A stretch of DNA of 64,000 bases from Bowdeniella nasicola (lineage in GTDB: Bacteria; Actinomycetota; Actinomycetes; Actinomycetales; Actinomycetaceae), in assembly GCF_900107735.1 (NCBI RefSeq), contig NZ_FNQV01000003.1, positions 124,001-188,000 on the forward strand, read 5' to 3'. Both the position numbers and the translations under genes were made by a program. Shown here piece after piece: positions 28,295 through 38,008 of the stretch (the first letter of the stretch is position 1; each line of letters opens with the position of its first letter). The notes beneath the pieces are model-generated. The model searched no databases. It saw only the letters and a list, made by a program, of their open reading frames with translations, and was not told where the DNA came from.

Positions 28295-29775
28295 ACCAGG
28301 ACCAGGCTCCCGAGAGCGCGCCTGCCGAAACCGCCATCGACTGGCGTGCGGTGCACGTGGTCACGCCGCTCATCCAAGCGATCAAAGGCCTGGCGGTGCT
28401 CGCTGCCTTCGCGGTGTGGCAGCTGTTCGATATCGTCCAGGACCAGATCGACGAGATCGCGGGTAGCGCCCGCGCGCTGCCGAGCTACGTGTTCCTCATC
28501 GTCGTGGGGGTCATCGTCGCGATCATCATCGTGATCGGGCTGTATTCCTTCCTCGCGTGGCGTCGCATCCAGTACGCGATCGGCGAGGAAGCCGTCTACT
28601 ACCACCACGGCATCCTGTTTCGAAACCAGCGCCACGCGCGGCTCAACCGGATTCAGGCGGTGGACATCGTGCGCCCGCTGCTGGCCCGCTTTTTTGGGCT
28701 CGCCGCGGTCGACGTCCAGACCGCTGGCGGTGCCAACTCCAACGTCCAGATCCAGTTCCTGAAGGAAGACGACGCCCAGCGCGTACGCAACGAGATCCTC
28801 GCCCGCGCCGCTGGCGTCAAGGCGGGGCCGGCCACCCCCGATGCCAGCGCCGACTTCGTCGAAGCCCCCGAACGCCAGGTCCTAAACGTCGGCTTCGGCC
28901 AGCTCATCACCTCGATCCTCATGTCACCCGCCCTCGTGATCTTCACGCTCGCGACGGTGATCGGCATCGTGATCGCCATCGCCAACGGTGCCTGGGGCTT
29001 CCTGTTCGGCATGGTTCCGGCGATCATCGGGCTCGTGAGCTGGCTGTGGGCACGCGTCGCCGGCGAGTTTGACTTCACGCTCGCGATTTCGCCCGACGGT
29101 ATTCGCTCCCGGCACGGCCTGACCGAAACCCGCGCGCAGACGATTCCGCCGCGCCGCATCCAGGCTGTGGGAATCACCCAGCCCATGCTGTGGCGGCTGA
29201 AGGACTGGTGGCGGGTGGAAGTGAACGTCGCGGGCTACGGCGGCAGCGGCGAGTCCGACAAGTCATCGACGTCGGACACCAAGACGGTGCTGCTGCCCGT
29301 GGGCAGCCGGCTCGATCTGGAGCGCGTGCTGTGGCTCATCGTGCCGGATCTTGGGGTCGACGATCCGCAGGCCGTCATTAGCGCTCTGCTGACCGGAACC
29401 GGTAGCGCCCAGGGCTTTTACACCGCGCCGCGCCGGGCGCGCTACCTCGACTGGTTTACCTGGCGGCGCCACGGGCTGAAGGTGACGCGAACGGTGCTGT
29501 TGATCCGTGGCGGCTTCTTCGTCCGGCGCGCAGCCGTCGTTCCGCACGAGCGAACCCAATCGCTTGGGATCGAGCAGGGGCCGCTTGAGCGCGCCTTGAA
29601 GCTCGCGAACTTCGCGGCACACTCGGTTTCGGGGCCGGTCTACACCAAGACGCACCACCTGCCTGAAGAGGTCGCGCTCACGGTCCTGGTGGAGCAAGCT
29701 GAGCGAGCGCGTATTGCGCGTGGTCATGAGGGCCCCGAGGAGTGGATGCGGCGCGCGGTAAGCGTGGCGTCATAA
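28291..29775 (+). CDS. PH-domain (YdbT-like) multi-repeat membrane protein
   Basis: A 494-residue partner of the preceding gene. It has several hydrophobic helices (about 22-50, 67-90, 207-250) and three bPH2-type modules, recognisable by the recurring pattern of a membrane pair, then R-hydrophobic-G, then a PxxRIQA/ERTQSLGIEQ strand. The last module is followed by a short charged tail. It is probably a membrane complex with the YdbS-like protein. No catalytic residues are evident. Confidence 0.82.
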   Translation: MNQDQAPESAPAETAIDWRAVHVVTPLIQAIKGLAVLAAFAVWQLFDIVQDQIDEIAGSARALPSYVFLIVVGVIVAIIIVIGLYSFLAWRRIQYAIGEEAVYYHHGILFRNQRHARLNRIQAVDIVRPLLARFFGLAAVDVQTAGGANSNVQIQFLKEDDAQRVRNEILARAAGVKAGPATPDASADFVEAPERQVLNVGFGQLITSILMSPALVIFTLATVIGIVIAIANGAWGFLFGMVPAIIGLVSWLWARVAGEFDFTLAISPDGIRSRHGLTETRAQTIPPRRIQAVGITQPMLWRLKDWWRVEVNVAGYGGSGESDKSSTSDTKTVLLPVGSRLDLERVLWLIVPDLGVDDPQAVISALLTGTGSAQGFYTAPRRARYLDWFTWRRHGLKVTRTVLLIRGGFFVRRAAVVPHERTQSLGIEQGPLERALKLANFAAHSVSGPVYTKTHHLPEEVALTVLVEQAERARIARGHEGPEEWMRRAVSVAS

Positions 29776-29783
29776 TAGAGGGC

Positions 29784-31514
29784 ATGAGCGCCTCCGCTAC
29801 TGCCACCCCGCTACGCATTGCCGTCGTCGGCTCGGGCCGAGTCGGCCCCGTCCTTGCCGCCGCCTTCCGCCAGGTTGGACACCAGATCGTCGGGATCACG
29901 GCGCGCCACGATGCGGCGATCGACCGGGTCAGCGCCGTCCTACCCGACGTGCCCGTGCGGGAGCTCGCCGATATCGCTCAGGGGGCGGACCTCATCCTGC
30001 TGGCGGTCAGCGATGACGCACTTGCCGACATTGCCCGCGAGCTGCCGGTTGAGCCCGGCCAGCTCGTCGCCCATACCTCCGGCGCCCATGGCCTGCAGAT
30101 CTTGGAGCCGCTCGCCGCGCGCGGGGCGCTCGTTTTCGCGTTGCACCCCGCGATGACGTTTTCGGGCACCTCACTCGATATCGCCCGGCTGCAGGACTGC
30201 GCCTTCGCGGTGACGGCAAACCCGGCGGTGCTTCCGATCGCGCACGCCCTCGTTGCCGACCTCGGCGGCAACCCCGTCACGATCGCGAACGCCGACCGGC
30301 CCGCGTATCACGCTGCGCTGTCTCACGCCGCAAACCACACCGTCACGCTCATTGCGCAGGCCCGCAGACTGCTCACGGCGATCGGCCAGGTAGACCCGGG
30401 AGCAACTCTCAAGGCGCTCGTGCGCACAGCTGTCGAAGGTGCATTGCGAGCCGGCGATTCGGCCCTGACCGGACCGGTGATGCGCGGGGACGCCGGCACC
30501 ATCCGCGCCCACCTCGCCGCGCTCGCAGACATCGGTGAGGGCGATATTGAGGCCTCCTACCGCGCCCTGGCCCTGACGACCGCCGAGCGCTGTTACGACC
30601 GGGACGTCCTGAGCGATGACCAGCTCGCGGATCTCACCGGTGTGCTGCTGCCACCGACCGAAGTTGTCACGACGAAGGCTGAGCTGCGTGCCGCGCTTGC
30701 GATCCGGCCGGGCCGGCGCGCCGTCGTGATGACGATGGGGGCGCTTCACGAGGGGCATCTGAGCCTCGTGCGCCGCGCTAAGGAACTCGCGGACGTCGTC
30801 GTCGTGACCGACTTCGTCAACCCGCTGCAGTTCGCCCCGGACGAGGACTTTGATTCCTACCCGCGTGATCTCAAGGGCGATGTCGAGCTGCTACGGGGCG
30901 AGGGCGTGGACGTCGTGTTCGCGCCGAGTATCGAGGAGATGTACCCGCGTGAACCCCTCGTTCGCATCGACCCGGGCCCGGTCGCACAACTATTCGAGGG
31001 CGTGACGCGGCCGACGCATTTCGCGGGCGTCGTGCAGGTCGTCACCAAGCTGCTGAACCTCACCCAGCCCGATGTGGCGATCTTCGGTGAGAAGGACGCC
31101 CAGCAACTCGCCCTAATTCGTACCCTTGTTGCCGACCTGGATATCCCGGTGCGCATCGTTGGAGCCCCCATCGCCCGCGACGATGATGGCGTTGCCCGCT
31201 CCTCTCGCAATGCCTACCTCTCCACCGAAGAGCGTGGCCACGCCCGCGCCCTCGTCGCGGCCCTTGATGCTGCCGAGCAGGCCGCGGCAACGGGCGACGC
31301 GAGCAGCCCTGCGCAGTTGGCGGACATCGCTGAGCGTGCACTGGCCGATGCACCGGGAGTGCGGGTAGATTATGTAGCCGCGGTGGACGCAAGCACCTAC
31401 CTGCCGGCCGATGCCGCAACGCGCGAGATCATCCTTGCGCTCGCCGCATTTGTTGGGCCCACCCGGCTTATCGATAATCGGCGGATCGAGCTGGAAGCGA
31501 AGGAAGATTCCTGA
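29784..31514 (+). CDS. panC: Rossmann/DUF2520 - pantothenate synthetase fusion
   Basis: A 576-residue fusion. Residues 1 to about 130 form a Rossmann domain with GSGRVG, and about 130-280 match DUF2520 ([13 protein letters not shown] ... [20 protein letters not shown] ... LTGPVMRGD), a dehydrogenase-like helical domain. From about 293 the protein is PanC, which ligates pantoate and beta-alanine with [42 protein letters not shown] and [11 protein letters not shown] 29784 is preceded by a possible leaderless -10. In relatives the DUF2520 gene is usually separate but adjacent. The N-terminal domain may be a ketopantoate reductase-type enzyme; that is inference. panD follows at once. Confidence 0.9.
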   Translation: MSASATATPLRIAVVGSGRVGPVLAAAFRQVGHQIVGITARHDAAIDRVSAVLPDVPVRELADIAQGADLILLAVSDDALADIARELPVEPGQLVAHTSGAHGLQILEPLAARGALVFALHPAMTFSGTSLDIARLQDCAFAVTANPAVLPIAHALVADLGGNPVTIANADRPAYHAALSHAANHTVTLIAQARRLLTAIGQVDPGATLKALVRTAVEGALRAGDSALTGPVMRGDAGTIRAHLAALADIGEGDIEASYRALALTTAERCYDRDVLSDDQLADLTGVLLPPTEVVTTKAELRAALAIRPGRRAVVMTMGALHEGHLSLVRRAKELADVVVVTDFVNPLQFAPDEDFDSYPRDLKGDVELLRGEGVDVVFAPSIEEMYPREPLVRIDPGPVAQLFEGVTRPTHFAGVVQVVTKLLNLTQPDVAIFGEKDAQQLALIRTLVADLDIPVRIVGAPIARDDDGVARSSRNAYLSTEERGHARALVAALDAAEQAAATGDASSPAQLADIAERALADAPGVRVDYVAAVDASTYLPADAATREIILALAAFVGPTRLIDNRRIELEAKEDS

Positions 31515-31515
31515 C

Positions 31516-31953
31516 ATGTACGTGCGGACGATGATGACGTCCAAGATCCACCGTGCCACGATCACCGGCGCGGACCTGAACTACGTCGGCTCTATTACCG
31601 TGGATCAGGATCTGTTGGACGCGGCGGATCTGCTTGCTGGGCAGCAGGTGGACGTCGTCGATGTCACCAACGGTTCGCGTCTTACTACCTATGTGATTCC
31701 GGGTGAGCGTGGCTCGGGCCAGATCTGTATTAATGGCGCGGCGGCTCATCTTATCCATGAGGGTGATCTCGTTATCCTCATCGCCTACGGTCAGCTTGAT
31801 GACGAATCCGCGCGCACCTACCAGCCGCACGTGGTGTTTGTTGATGAAGCCAACCGGATTATCGACATCAACACCGATCCGAGTCAGGTCCCGGCCGATA
31901 ACCCGCACGATGTGGAGCCCTCGGGTATGCCGTTTGAGACCTACCGCCGCTGA
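31516..31953 (+). CDS. panD: Aspartate 1-decarboxylase proenzyme
   Basis: Makes beta-alanine from aspartate for pantothenate. The 145-residue proenzyme has [20 protein letters not shown], with the self-cleavage bond Gly25-Ser26 that generates the pyruvoyl group. The N-terminus is one residue longer than most. It begins 1 nt after the panC fusion gene, so beta-alanine and its ligase are made together. The tail beyond about residue 120 is somewhat extended. Confidence 0.96.
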   Translation: MYVRTMMTSKIHRATITGADLNYVGSITVDQDLLDAADLLAGQQVDVVDVTNGSRLTTYVIPGERGSGQICINGAAAHLIHEGDLVILIAYGQLDDESARTYQPHVVFVDEANRIIDINTDPSQVPADNPHDVEPSGMPFETYRR

Positions 31954-32024
31954 GACTGCACAATTGTGGACGAGGGAACTTCGGTCTCCGACGCGATGGA
32001 AGGTCGCTGGAGGTCGCCCGTTGG

Positions 32025-33728
32025 CTAGCTGGGATTTTGCTTCCAGTCCGGACGGGTGACGTCTAGGGTGAGCGCGCCCCCGGAAAGGTTGCGTGCGTCA
32101 AAACCATGGCCGATGAGTATCCGGGTGGCGAGGTAGGAGCGGACGCCGGAGGCACAGTGGACGGCAATCCACCGCCCGGCTGAGGCCTTGCGGATCTCCT
32201 CGATTCGATCCCGAACTTCGGTGTGTGGGATATTGAGCGCGCCGGGGATCATGCCGTCTTCGCATTCTGTTGCGGAACGCACATCCAAAATGAGGGCTTC
32301 ACGTGCGACCTGCTCGAGATCCTCGGAATACCAGACCGGCATCTGCCCGGTGAGGATGTTCTGGGCAACAAATGCTGTCATGTTGACCGGGTCCTTGGCG
32401 CTGCCGAAGGGCGGGGCGTAGGCCAGGTCAAGATCAGCCAGATCGTTCGCGGTCATCCTAGCTTTCAGTGCGGTGGCGAAAACATTGATCCGGTTCGCAA
32501 CGCCGGCTCCGCCGACGATCTGAGCACCGAGGAGCTCGCCGGTGTCTTTCGCGAAGTGTGCCGTGATGTGCATTTGCTCGGCGCCGGGGAAGTAGCCGGC
32601 GTGATCGGCCGGGTGGACGTGCACGGTGATGTGGTCAACTTCCTGAGCGCTCAGCGTCCGGCGGTTGGCACCCGTCAACGCCGCGGTGAGGTCAAAGACG
32701 CGAACGATCGCGGTACCGAGCACCCGCGGCGCCTGGTGCGCATCGTCCACGCGGTCGGCTGCCCTCCCGATCCCGAGGACCGCAGCATCCGCGGCACGAC
32801 GACCGTGCCGATTCGCCGGTGCTGCCAGCGGAACTGGAGCGATGAGGTCCCCATCTCCGATTTCCTGCCGCATTGCGGCGGCGTCGCCCATGGCGAATAT
32901 GTGGGGATCGCTCGTGCGTAGATAACCATCGACAACGATCGCACCGCGCAACCCGAGTTCTAGTCCGGCATCCTTTGCGAGCGAGGAATCTGGGATAACG
33001 CCCGTTGACATGACGACGAGGTCAGCGGGGAGTACCTCACCCGTGGACAGACGGACTCGCGCGGCACCGTTGGCGTCGCTGATCGCCTCCACGGAGGTGC
33101 CGGTAACGACGCGAACGCCGTGTTTGCGAAGCTCGCGATCGACCCATTCCGCTTGCTCGGAATCGAGCGGGGGCAGAACGTGTGGTGCGAACTCGACGAG
33201 GGTGACTCGCCCACCGCGGTGGGCAAGAGCCTCGACAGCTTCCAATCCGATAAAGCCCGCGCCGACCACTACCGCGTCAAATTCTGAGCGGCCTTCGATA
33301 CGAGCAATAAGTCCGTCCATCTCGGGCACTGTGCGGAGCCAGTGAACGGAGGCATGGTCGAGCCCTGTCACAGGGGGAGTGGCGGCCTTGGAACCGGGGG
33401 AGTAGATGAGCGTGTCGTATCCGAGCGTGTACGTGCCCTCCGGGCCGTTAACCGTGACGGTCCGCTCCTCGCGATTGATGCGCGTGACTTCGCTGTTCAC
33501 TCGGACATCGAGATTGAGCTGAGCTCGCAGTGTCTCGGGCGTATGCAGTAGCAGGCTGTCGCGTGAGGGAATCTCACCGGAGACGTGGTAAGGCAAGCCA
33601 CAGTTCGCAAACGATACGTACGGGCCCTTATCGAGGACGATGATGCTGGCATTCTCATCCAGTCTGCGGGCGCGAGCAGCCGCGGACATGCCGCCCGCGA
33701 CGCCGCCGATCACGACGATCTTGGTCAC
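32025..33728 (-). CDS. CoA-disulfide reductase-type flavoprotein with C-terminal rhodanese domain
   Basis: A 567-residue FAD/NAD(P)-dependent oxidoreductase. It begins IVVIGGVAGGMSAAARARR (FAD). The redox Cys43 lies in SFANCGLPY, a second nucleotide motif is VVVGAGFIGLE, and the dimerisation domain contains DLDLAYAPPFG, as in CoA-disulfide reductases and NADH oxidases of this group. From about residue 470 a rhodanese domain carries the sulfur-transfer Cys in VHCASGVRS. Such fusions reduce CoA-persulfide or polysulfide. It is 26 nt downstream of the persulfide-sensor-like repressor gene, in tandem and probably under its operator. Expected role: sulfide or persulfide stress handling. Confidence 0.9.
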   Translation of the reverse strand: MTKIVVIGGVAGGMSAAARARRLDENASIIVLDKGPYVSFANCGLPYHVSGEIPSRDSLLLHTPETLRAQLNLDVRVNSEVTRINREERTVTVNGPEGTYTLGYDTLIYSPGSKAATPPVTGLDHASVHWLRTVPEMDGLIARIEGRSEFDAVVVGAGFIGLEAVEALAHRGGRVTLVEFAPHVLPPLDSEQAEWVDRELRKHGVRVVTGTSVEAISDANGAARVRLSTGEVLPADLVVMSTGVIPDSSLAKDAGLELGLRGAIVVDGYLRTSDPHIFAMGDAAAMRQEIGDGDLIAPVPLAAPANRHGRRAADAAVLGIGRAADRVDDAHQAPRVLGTAIVRVFDLTAALTGANRRTLSAQEVDHITVHVHPADHAGYFPGAEQMHITAHFAKDTGELLGAQIVGGAGVANRINVFATALKARMTANDLADLDLAYAPPFGSAKDPVNMTAFVAQNILTGQMPVWYSEDLEQVAREALILDVRSATECEDGMIPGALNIPHTEVRDRIEEIRKASAGRWIAVHCASGVRSYLATRILIGHGFDARNLSGGALTLDVTRPDWKQNPS

Positions 33729-33754
33729 AGGTCATACTCCCTAGGTGGGTGTGG

Positions 33755-34015
33755 TTAGGTGAAGGAAAGAAAGAGCTTTTCGAGCTCCGCCTGGGCTTCT
33801 TCCGACTCGTTATCGAGGTAGCACTGCTTCATCCCGGTCGACAGCAACGTGATGGCGGCGCGGTCGATGGCGCGGGAACATGCTGCGAGCTGGGTGAGGA
33901 TGTCGCGACAATCCTCGCCGTCATCAATCATGCGGATCACCGCCGCAAGCTGGCCATTAGCGCGCGCCAGGCGATTGCGGGCCGCGCGTGCCTCAGCGGT
34001 ATCGAGTTCAACCAT
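33755..34015 (-). CDS. CsoR/CstR-family transcriptional repressor
   Basis: An 86-residue four-helix DUF156 repressor. Conserved Cys36 (EDCRDILTQL) and Cys65 (GMKQCYLD) are present, but position 61, His in copper-sensing CsoR, is Gly. Two Cys without the His is the pattern of CstR-like persulfide sensors rather than Cu(I) sensors. The neighbour, a rhodanese-CoA-disulfide reductase, fits a sulfur role. A perfect 17-bp palindrome lies 16 bp upstream of its start and is its likely operator. The assignment to the persulfide class is inferred from residues and context. Confidence 0.85.
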   Translation of the reverse strand: MVELDTAEARAARNRLARANGQLAAVIRMIDDGEDCRDILTQLAACSRAIDRAAITLLSTGMKQCYLDNESEEAQAELEKLFLSFT

Positions 34016-34031
34016 GAACCCATGCTAGCAG

Positions 34032-34048
34032 ATACCCCCTAGGGGTAT
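34032..34048. promoter_or_regulatory. CsoR/CstR-type operator
   Basis: A perfect inverted repeat ATACCCC-CTA-GGGGTAT, closely similar to the G/C-tract operators of CsoR and CstR repressors (A/T ends around C and G runs). It lies between the divergent repressor gene and lysS, 16 bp from the repressor start. It probably controls the repressor-reductase operon; an effect on lysS is possible but less likely. Confidence 0.8.
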
Positions 34049-34096
34049 AAGGGGTGAGGCTTTCTTCAGTCAGTACTTGCCCGATACCATCGGGTT

Positions 34097-35620
34097 ATGA
34101 CCGAGACTTCCGCATCAAACGTATCCGATCAGCCTGAGCAGATTCGCGTGCGCCATGAAAAGCGCGAGCGCATCCTGTCCCAGGGTCGGGAGGCATACCC
34201 CGTTTCCGTGCCGCTGACGACGACGATCAAGGACGTGCGCGAGAAGTACGGTCACCTCCAAGCTGGCGAAGAAACCGAGGATGTCGTTGGACTCGCAGGC
34301 CGGGTGATCTACCAGCGCAATTCCGGAAAACTCTGCTTCGTTACGCTCCAGGACGGTGCCGGCACCACCATTCAGGGCATGCTCTCCGCTGGCGAAATCG
34401 GGGTCGATTCGCTGACCGACTACAAGGCTGACGTCGACCTTGGCGATCACCTGTTCCTGGCCGGCAAGGTCATCTCCTCGCGCCGCGGCGAGCTATCGAT
34501 CTTCGCGCAGGACTGGCGCATCGCGTCCAAGGCGATCCGCCCGCTGCCAAAGACATTCACGACCGAAGACGGCGAACAGGTGAGTTTGTCGGATGAGGAG
34601 CGCGTCCGGCGCCGCTATGTCGACCTCATTACCCGTCCCGCCGCACGCGAGATGGTTCGAACGCGCTCGGCGGTCGTGAAGTCACTACGTAAGACCTTCG
34701 ATGAACTCAGCTTCATCGAAGTCGAGACCCCTATGCTCCAGGTCATTCATGGCGGCGCTGCCGCCCGCCCGTTTGTGACCCACATGAACGCCTTTGACAT
34801 GGAGCTGTACATGCGCATCGCGCCCGAGCTCTTCCTCAAGAGAGCAGTGGTGGGCGGTATTGAGAAGGTCTTCGAAATCAACCGAAACTTCCGAAACGAG
34901 GGGGCAGATTCCTCGCACTCGCCCGAATTCGCGATGGTCGAGGCCTACGAGGCTTACGGCGACTATCGAACAATGGCCGAGCTAACGCGCAATCTGATCC
35001 AGACCGCAGCTCGCGAAGCGATCGGATCCGAGATCGTCACGCTGGCAGATGGTAGCGAGTACGACCTTTCAGGAACCTGGACGGAGATCGACCTTTACGA
35101 GTCAATCTCCGGAGCGGTGGGCGAAGACATCACTCCCGAAACACCGCGCGAAACGCTCGAGGCGTTGGCGGAGAAGCACGACATCGGCATCGCCCCGCAC
35201 TACACTCCCGGCAAGATTGTTGAGGAGATCTGGGAAGAACTGGTTGGCAAGAACCTGTACGCGCCAACCTTTGTCATGAACTACCCCGTCGACACCTCGC
35301 CCCTCGTCCGCGGTCACCGCGAGCGCGAAGGCGTGGTGGAAAAGTGGGACCTTTATGTTCGAGGTTTCGAGCTCGCTACTGCGTACTCCGAGCTCGTGGA
35401 CCCCGTCATCCAGCGGGAACGCTTCGAGCACCAGGCGCTCGTCGCCGCGGCAGGAGATCCGGAAGCAATGGTCCTAGATGAGGACTTCCTGCAGGCCATG
35501 GAGTACGGCATGCCGCCGTCCGGTGGTATGGGAATGGGGCTGGACCGGCTGCTTATGGCGCTGACTGGTCGCGGCATCCGCGAGACTATTCTCTTCCCGC
35601 TGGTCAAACCGCTGAGCTGA
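34097..35620 (+). CDS. lysS: Lysyl-tRNA synthetase (class II)
   Basis: Charges tRNA-Lys. The 507-residue class II enzyme has an N-terminal OB-fold anticodon-binding domain (about 55-165) and the catalytic core with motif 2 EVFEINRNFRNEGADSSHSPEF and motif 3 GMGMGLDRLLMALTG near the C-terminus. It starts at ATG 34097. No additional membrane or MprF-type domain is attached. It sits between two genes of presumed sulfur metabolism but belongs to neither. Confidence 0.97.
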   Translation: MTETSASNVSDQPEQIRVRHEKRERILSQGREAYPVSVPLTTTIKDVREKYGHLQAGEETEDVVGLAGRVIYQRNSGKLCFVTLQDGAGTTIQGMLSAGEIGVDSLTDYKADVDLGDHLFLAGKVISSRRGELSIFAQDWRIASKAIRPLPKTFTTEDGEQVSLSDEERVRRRYVDLITRPAAREMVRTRSAVVKSLRKTFDELSFIEVETPMLQVIHGGAAARPFVTHMNAFDMELYMRIAPELFLKRAVVGGIEKVFEINRNFRNEGADSSHSPEFAMVEAYEAYGDYRTMAELTRNLIQTAAREAIGSEIVTLADGSEYDLSGTWTEIDLYESISGAVGEDITPETPRETLEALAEKHDIGIAPHYTPGKIVEEIWEELVGKNLYAPTFVMNYPVDTSPLVRGHREREGVVEKWDLYVRGFELATAYSELVDPVIQRERFEHQALVAAAGDPEAMVLDEDFLQAMEYGMPPSGGMGMGLDRLLMALTGRGIRETILFPLVKPLS

Positions 35621-35724
35621 CGCTCCCGCCATTATCGAGACAGCGCTCGGACCTACCGCGGACCCGATGCGCTGGTTGTCTATCGCGCCCATTACACTGA
35701 CGGCAGACGAAAGGCGAGAGTCTT

Positions 35725-36546
35725 ATGGCTTTTATTATCGGGTTAGCGGTAGGCATCATCGTGGGCGCACTCGGCGCCGGAGGTGGCATCCTCGCTGTCC
35801 CGATCCTCGTGTATCTCCTGCACCAGGATCCTCACGACGCTGCCGCAGCATCTCTCATGATCGTGGGCGTGACTGCGCTAGTGGCACTGCCGGGGCGGTG
35901 GCGCGCCGGTGATGTGCGAGTCAAGGATGGCCTGGTTTTCGGAGCGCTATCGGTAATCGGCTCGTTGCTGGGCGGATTGCTCTCGCGCTTTGTCTCCTCT
36001 GATGTCCTCATGAGCTTGTTCGCTGTGCTGCTCGTCGCCGTCGGGCTTGTCATGCTGAGACGGGCGCGCCTGACTCGAAAAGAAGAAAGACTCATCGCGG
36101 CCGGTCGCGAAGATGAGATCGTCCGCAAGGCCACGTGGGCGGCAGCAGCGCGCGACTCTCACGGGCTATTACTGTTGATCGTGTCAGCAACGCTTACTGG
36201 TTTCCTCACCGGGTTTTTCGGTGTCGGCGGCGGATTCGCGGTGGTGCCGATGCTGGTTCTCGTCATGGCGTTCGGAATGAAACAGGCCTCGGGAACCTCG
36301 CTGCTTGTCATGGTGATTGCGTCTGTCGCAGGCCTAGCATCGCGTCTCGGTGCGGATATTCATATTGACTGGCCAGTAATTGCGTTGTTCGCCGTTGGTT
36401 CCTCACTAGGTGGGGTGCTCGGGGGTCCACTGACGAAGCGAGTCCCCTCATCCGTTTTGACGCTGGTATTCGCGCTGCTGTTGCTAGGTGTCGCCGTCGC
36501 AACCGGTATCCAAGCGATCCCGGCGCTGTATGCCGATCTGACTTAG
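35725..36546 (+). CDS. TauE/SafE family membrane exporter
   Basis: A 273-residue polytopic protein with two homologous halves. Each contains the family's glycine-rich signature: GALGAGGGILAVPILVYLL near the N-terminus, and FFGVGGGFAVVPMLVLVM in the second half. About eight hydrophobic helices are seen, with a charged central loop (about 111-140). Family members export sulfite, sulfoacetate or other small anions. In the staphylococcal cst locus a tauE gene belongs to the CstR regulon; here a CstR-like repressor lies 1.7 kb away across lysS, so a sulfur role is plausible. ATG 35725. Confidence 0.85.
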   Translation: MAFIIGLAVGIIVGALGAGGGILAVPILVYLLHQDPHDAAAASLMIVGVTALVALPGRWRAGDVRVKDGLVFGALSVIGSLLGGLLSRFVSSDVLMSLFAVLLVAVGLVMLRRARLTRKEERLIAAGREDEIVRKATWAAAARDSHGLLLLIVSATLTGFLTGFFGVGGGFAVVPMLVLVMAFGMKQASGTSLLVMVIASVAGLASRLGADIHIDWPVIALFAVGSSLGGVLGGPLTKRVPSSVLTLVFALLLLGVAVATGIQAIPALYADLT

Positions 36547-37028
36547 AACTCTGCGAGCCGATCGGGTGCGCCGAGTGGCTTTGGGTCGGCGCGGCGGGCA
36601 GCCATCGGTGACAGGACATAGGCTGCCACGACGAAGTGGGCGGCAACGACAGCGCCTAGGACCGTGACGAGCCAGGTGCCGGGGCGCATGAGCATGAGAC
36701 CTGCGACCGAAGCAATAATGACGATCGCCCCGAGACGCCACAGGGTCCGTAGCCCCCGGGCGTGACGAAGGAGCGCCGCACGAGGTTCGGGAGCAAAAAC
36801 TAGCACTAATCCAAGACCCGCAATGACAAGGGAGCCAAGCAGGCCCACCGGTGCAAGCCACAGCGCGACCTGCCCGGCAGCGTCCTTCGGGGTGGAGAGC
36901 ACGAGGAGTGCGCTGAGTGCTCCGGTGGCAAACGCGAGCGCGACACCGACGATCAAACTCAGGCGTGCCGTGGCGACAGCGCGGGCATGCATGACGTCAT
37001 CGGTGGAGAGGGAAGATTCGGTGCTCAC
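36543..37028 (-). CDS. Hypothetical four-helix membrane protein
   Basis: A 161-residue protein that I do not recognise. Four hydrophobic segments (about 24-46, 56-79, 97-115, 118-140) alternate with short loops, and both ends are hydrophilic. GTG 37028 is used (MSTESSL); a TTG three codons upstream is an alternative. The gene is convergent with the TauE gene (4-nt overlap) and follows mutY-strand genes. There is no domain on which to base a function. Confidence 0.6.
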   Translation of the reverse strand: MSTESSLSTDDVMHARAVATARLSLIVGVALAFATGALSALLVLSTPKDAAGQVALWLAPVGLLGSLVIAGLGLVLVFAPEPRAALLRHARGLRTLWRLGAIVIIASVAGLMLMRPGTWLVTVLGAVVAAHFVVAAYVLSPMAARRADPKPLGAPDRLAEF

Positions 37029-37038
37029 GATGTGCAAT

Positions 37039-37932
37039 CTACCGCGAGGACGCTAACCGGATCCAACCGCGCTCGTCCTCCTGCGCTAGGCCATCCGCGA
37101 TCAGACTGGAGAGGGCTCGTTCTGCCTGTGACACATCGGATGAGGCGGCCGTCAGTGCATCTTCGCGCGGTAATGCCTGGTGGTCTCGGAGGAGGCGGAG
37201 TTGTGCCATGATCGCGCCGCGGGCTTGGCGGTCGGTACCGTGCCACGACTGCGTGCGAGACCGCAGCGTGGGGTCTGCTGGCTTGCCAGCAGCAAACCAC
37301 TGGCAGTGCGGTTGCAAGGGACAACTCTCGCACTCGGGGTTTCGGGCCGTGCATACCAGCGCACCAAGTTCCATGAGTGCTTCGTTAAACACGACGGACT
37401 GTTCGGGATCCTGTGGCAGCATCCTCTCCGCCCGGTCTATCTCAAATCGTCGAAGGTGAGCAGGAACCCCGGCTTCGCCGTGGAGCCGAGCAAGGACGCG
37501 GCGAATATTGGTATCTGCGACGACGACGCGATGTCCGCCGGCGAAAGCCGCGACTGCGGCGGCGGTGTATTGGCCAATGCCGGGGAGCGTTAGGAGGGTC
37601 GCCACATCGGTGGGGAGTTTGCCGCCGAACCGTTCGACCACAGCTTTGGCGCATTCGTGCAGACGAATGGCGCGCCGCGGGTATCCCAAACGGTCCCAGG
37701 CTCGCAACACGTCGGAGCGGTCAGCGGCCGCGAGATCAGCTGGGGTGGGCCAGCGTTGTTGCCATTCGTGCCAGCGGGGAACCACCCGAGACACCGGCGT
37801 TTGTTGACTCATGACCTCGCAGACGAGAATGCTCCAGGGACTCGTCCCCGGCTCCCGCCAGGGCAGGTATCGACCGTGATGGCTAAACCAGGTCAGCAGG
37901 GTAGTGGTGAGCGATGTTGGCACATCTCTCAT
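37039..37932 (-). CDS. mutY: A/G-specific adenine DNA glycosylase
   Basis: Removes adenine mispaired with 8-oxoguanine or G. The 297-residue protein has the catalytic Glu in CEVMSQQTPV, the helix-hairpin-helix LPGIGQYTAAAV with the downstream catalytic Asp in VVVADTNIRRVL, and a [4Fe-4S] cluster motif C-X6-C-X2-C-X5-C (CTARNPECESCPLQPHC). The C-terminal Nudix-like 8-oxoG recognition domain is short or absent, as in many Actinobacteria. ATG 37932 (MRDVPTS) is used; upstream in-frame sequence looks non-coding. It lies near disA and radA, a DNA-repair neighbourhood conserved with mycobacteria. Confidence 0.94.
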   Translation of the reverse strand: MRDVPTSLTTTLLTWFSHHGRYLPWREPGTSPWSILVCEVMSQQTPVSRVVPRWHEWQQRWPTPADLAAADRSDVLRAWDRLGYPRRAIRLHECAKAVVERFGGKLPTDVATLLTLPGIGQYTAAAVAAFAGGHRVVVADTNIRRVLARLHGEAGVPAHLRRFEIDRAERMLPQDPEQSVVFNEALMELGALVCTARNPECESCPLQPHCQWFAAGKPADPTLRSRTQSWHGTDRQARGAIMAQLRLLRDHQALPREDALTAASSDVSQAERALSSLIADGLAQEDERGWIRLASSR

Positions 37933-38008
37933 TGTGCCTGGCAATGCTAAGCGTGGCGTGGCGCGTAAGCGAAGCGCCATCATCTACCGTGATTACTGGA
38001 GGTAGCAG

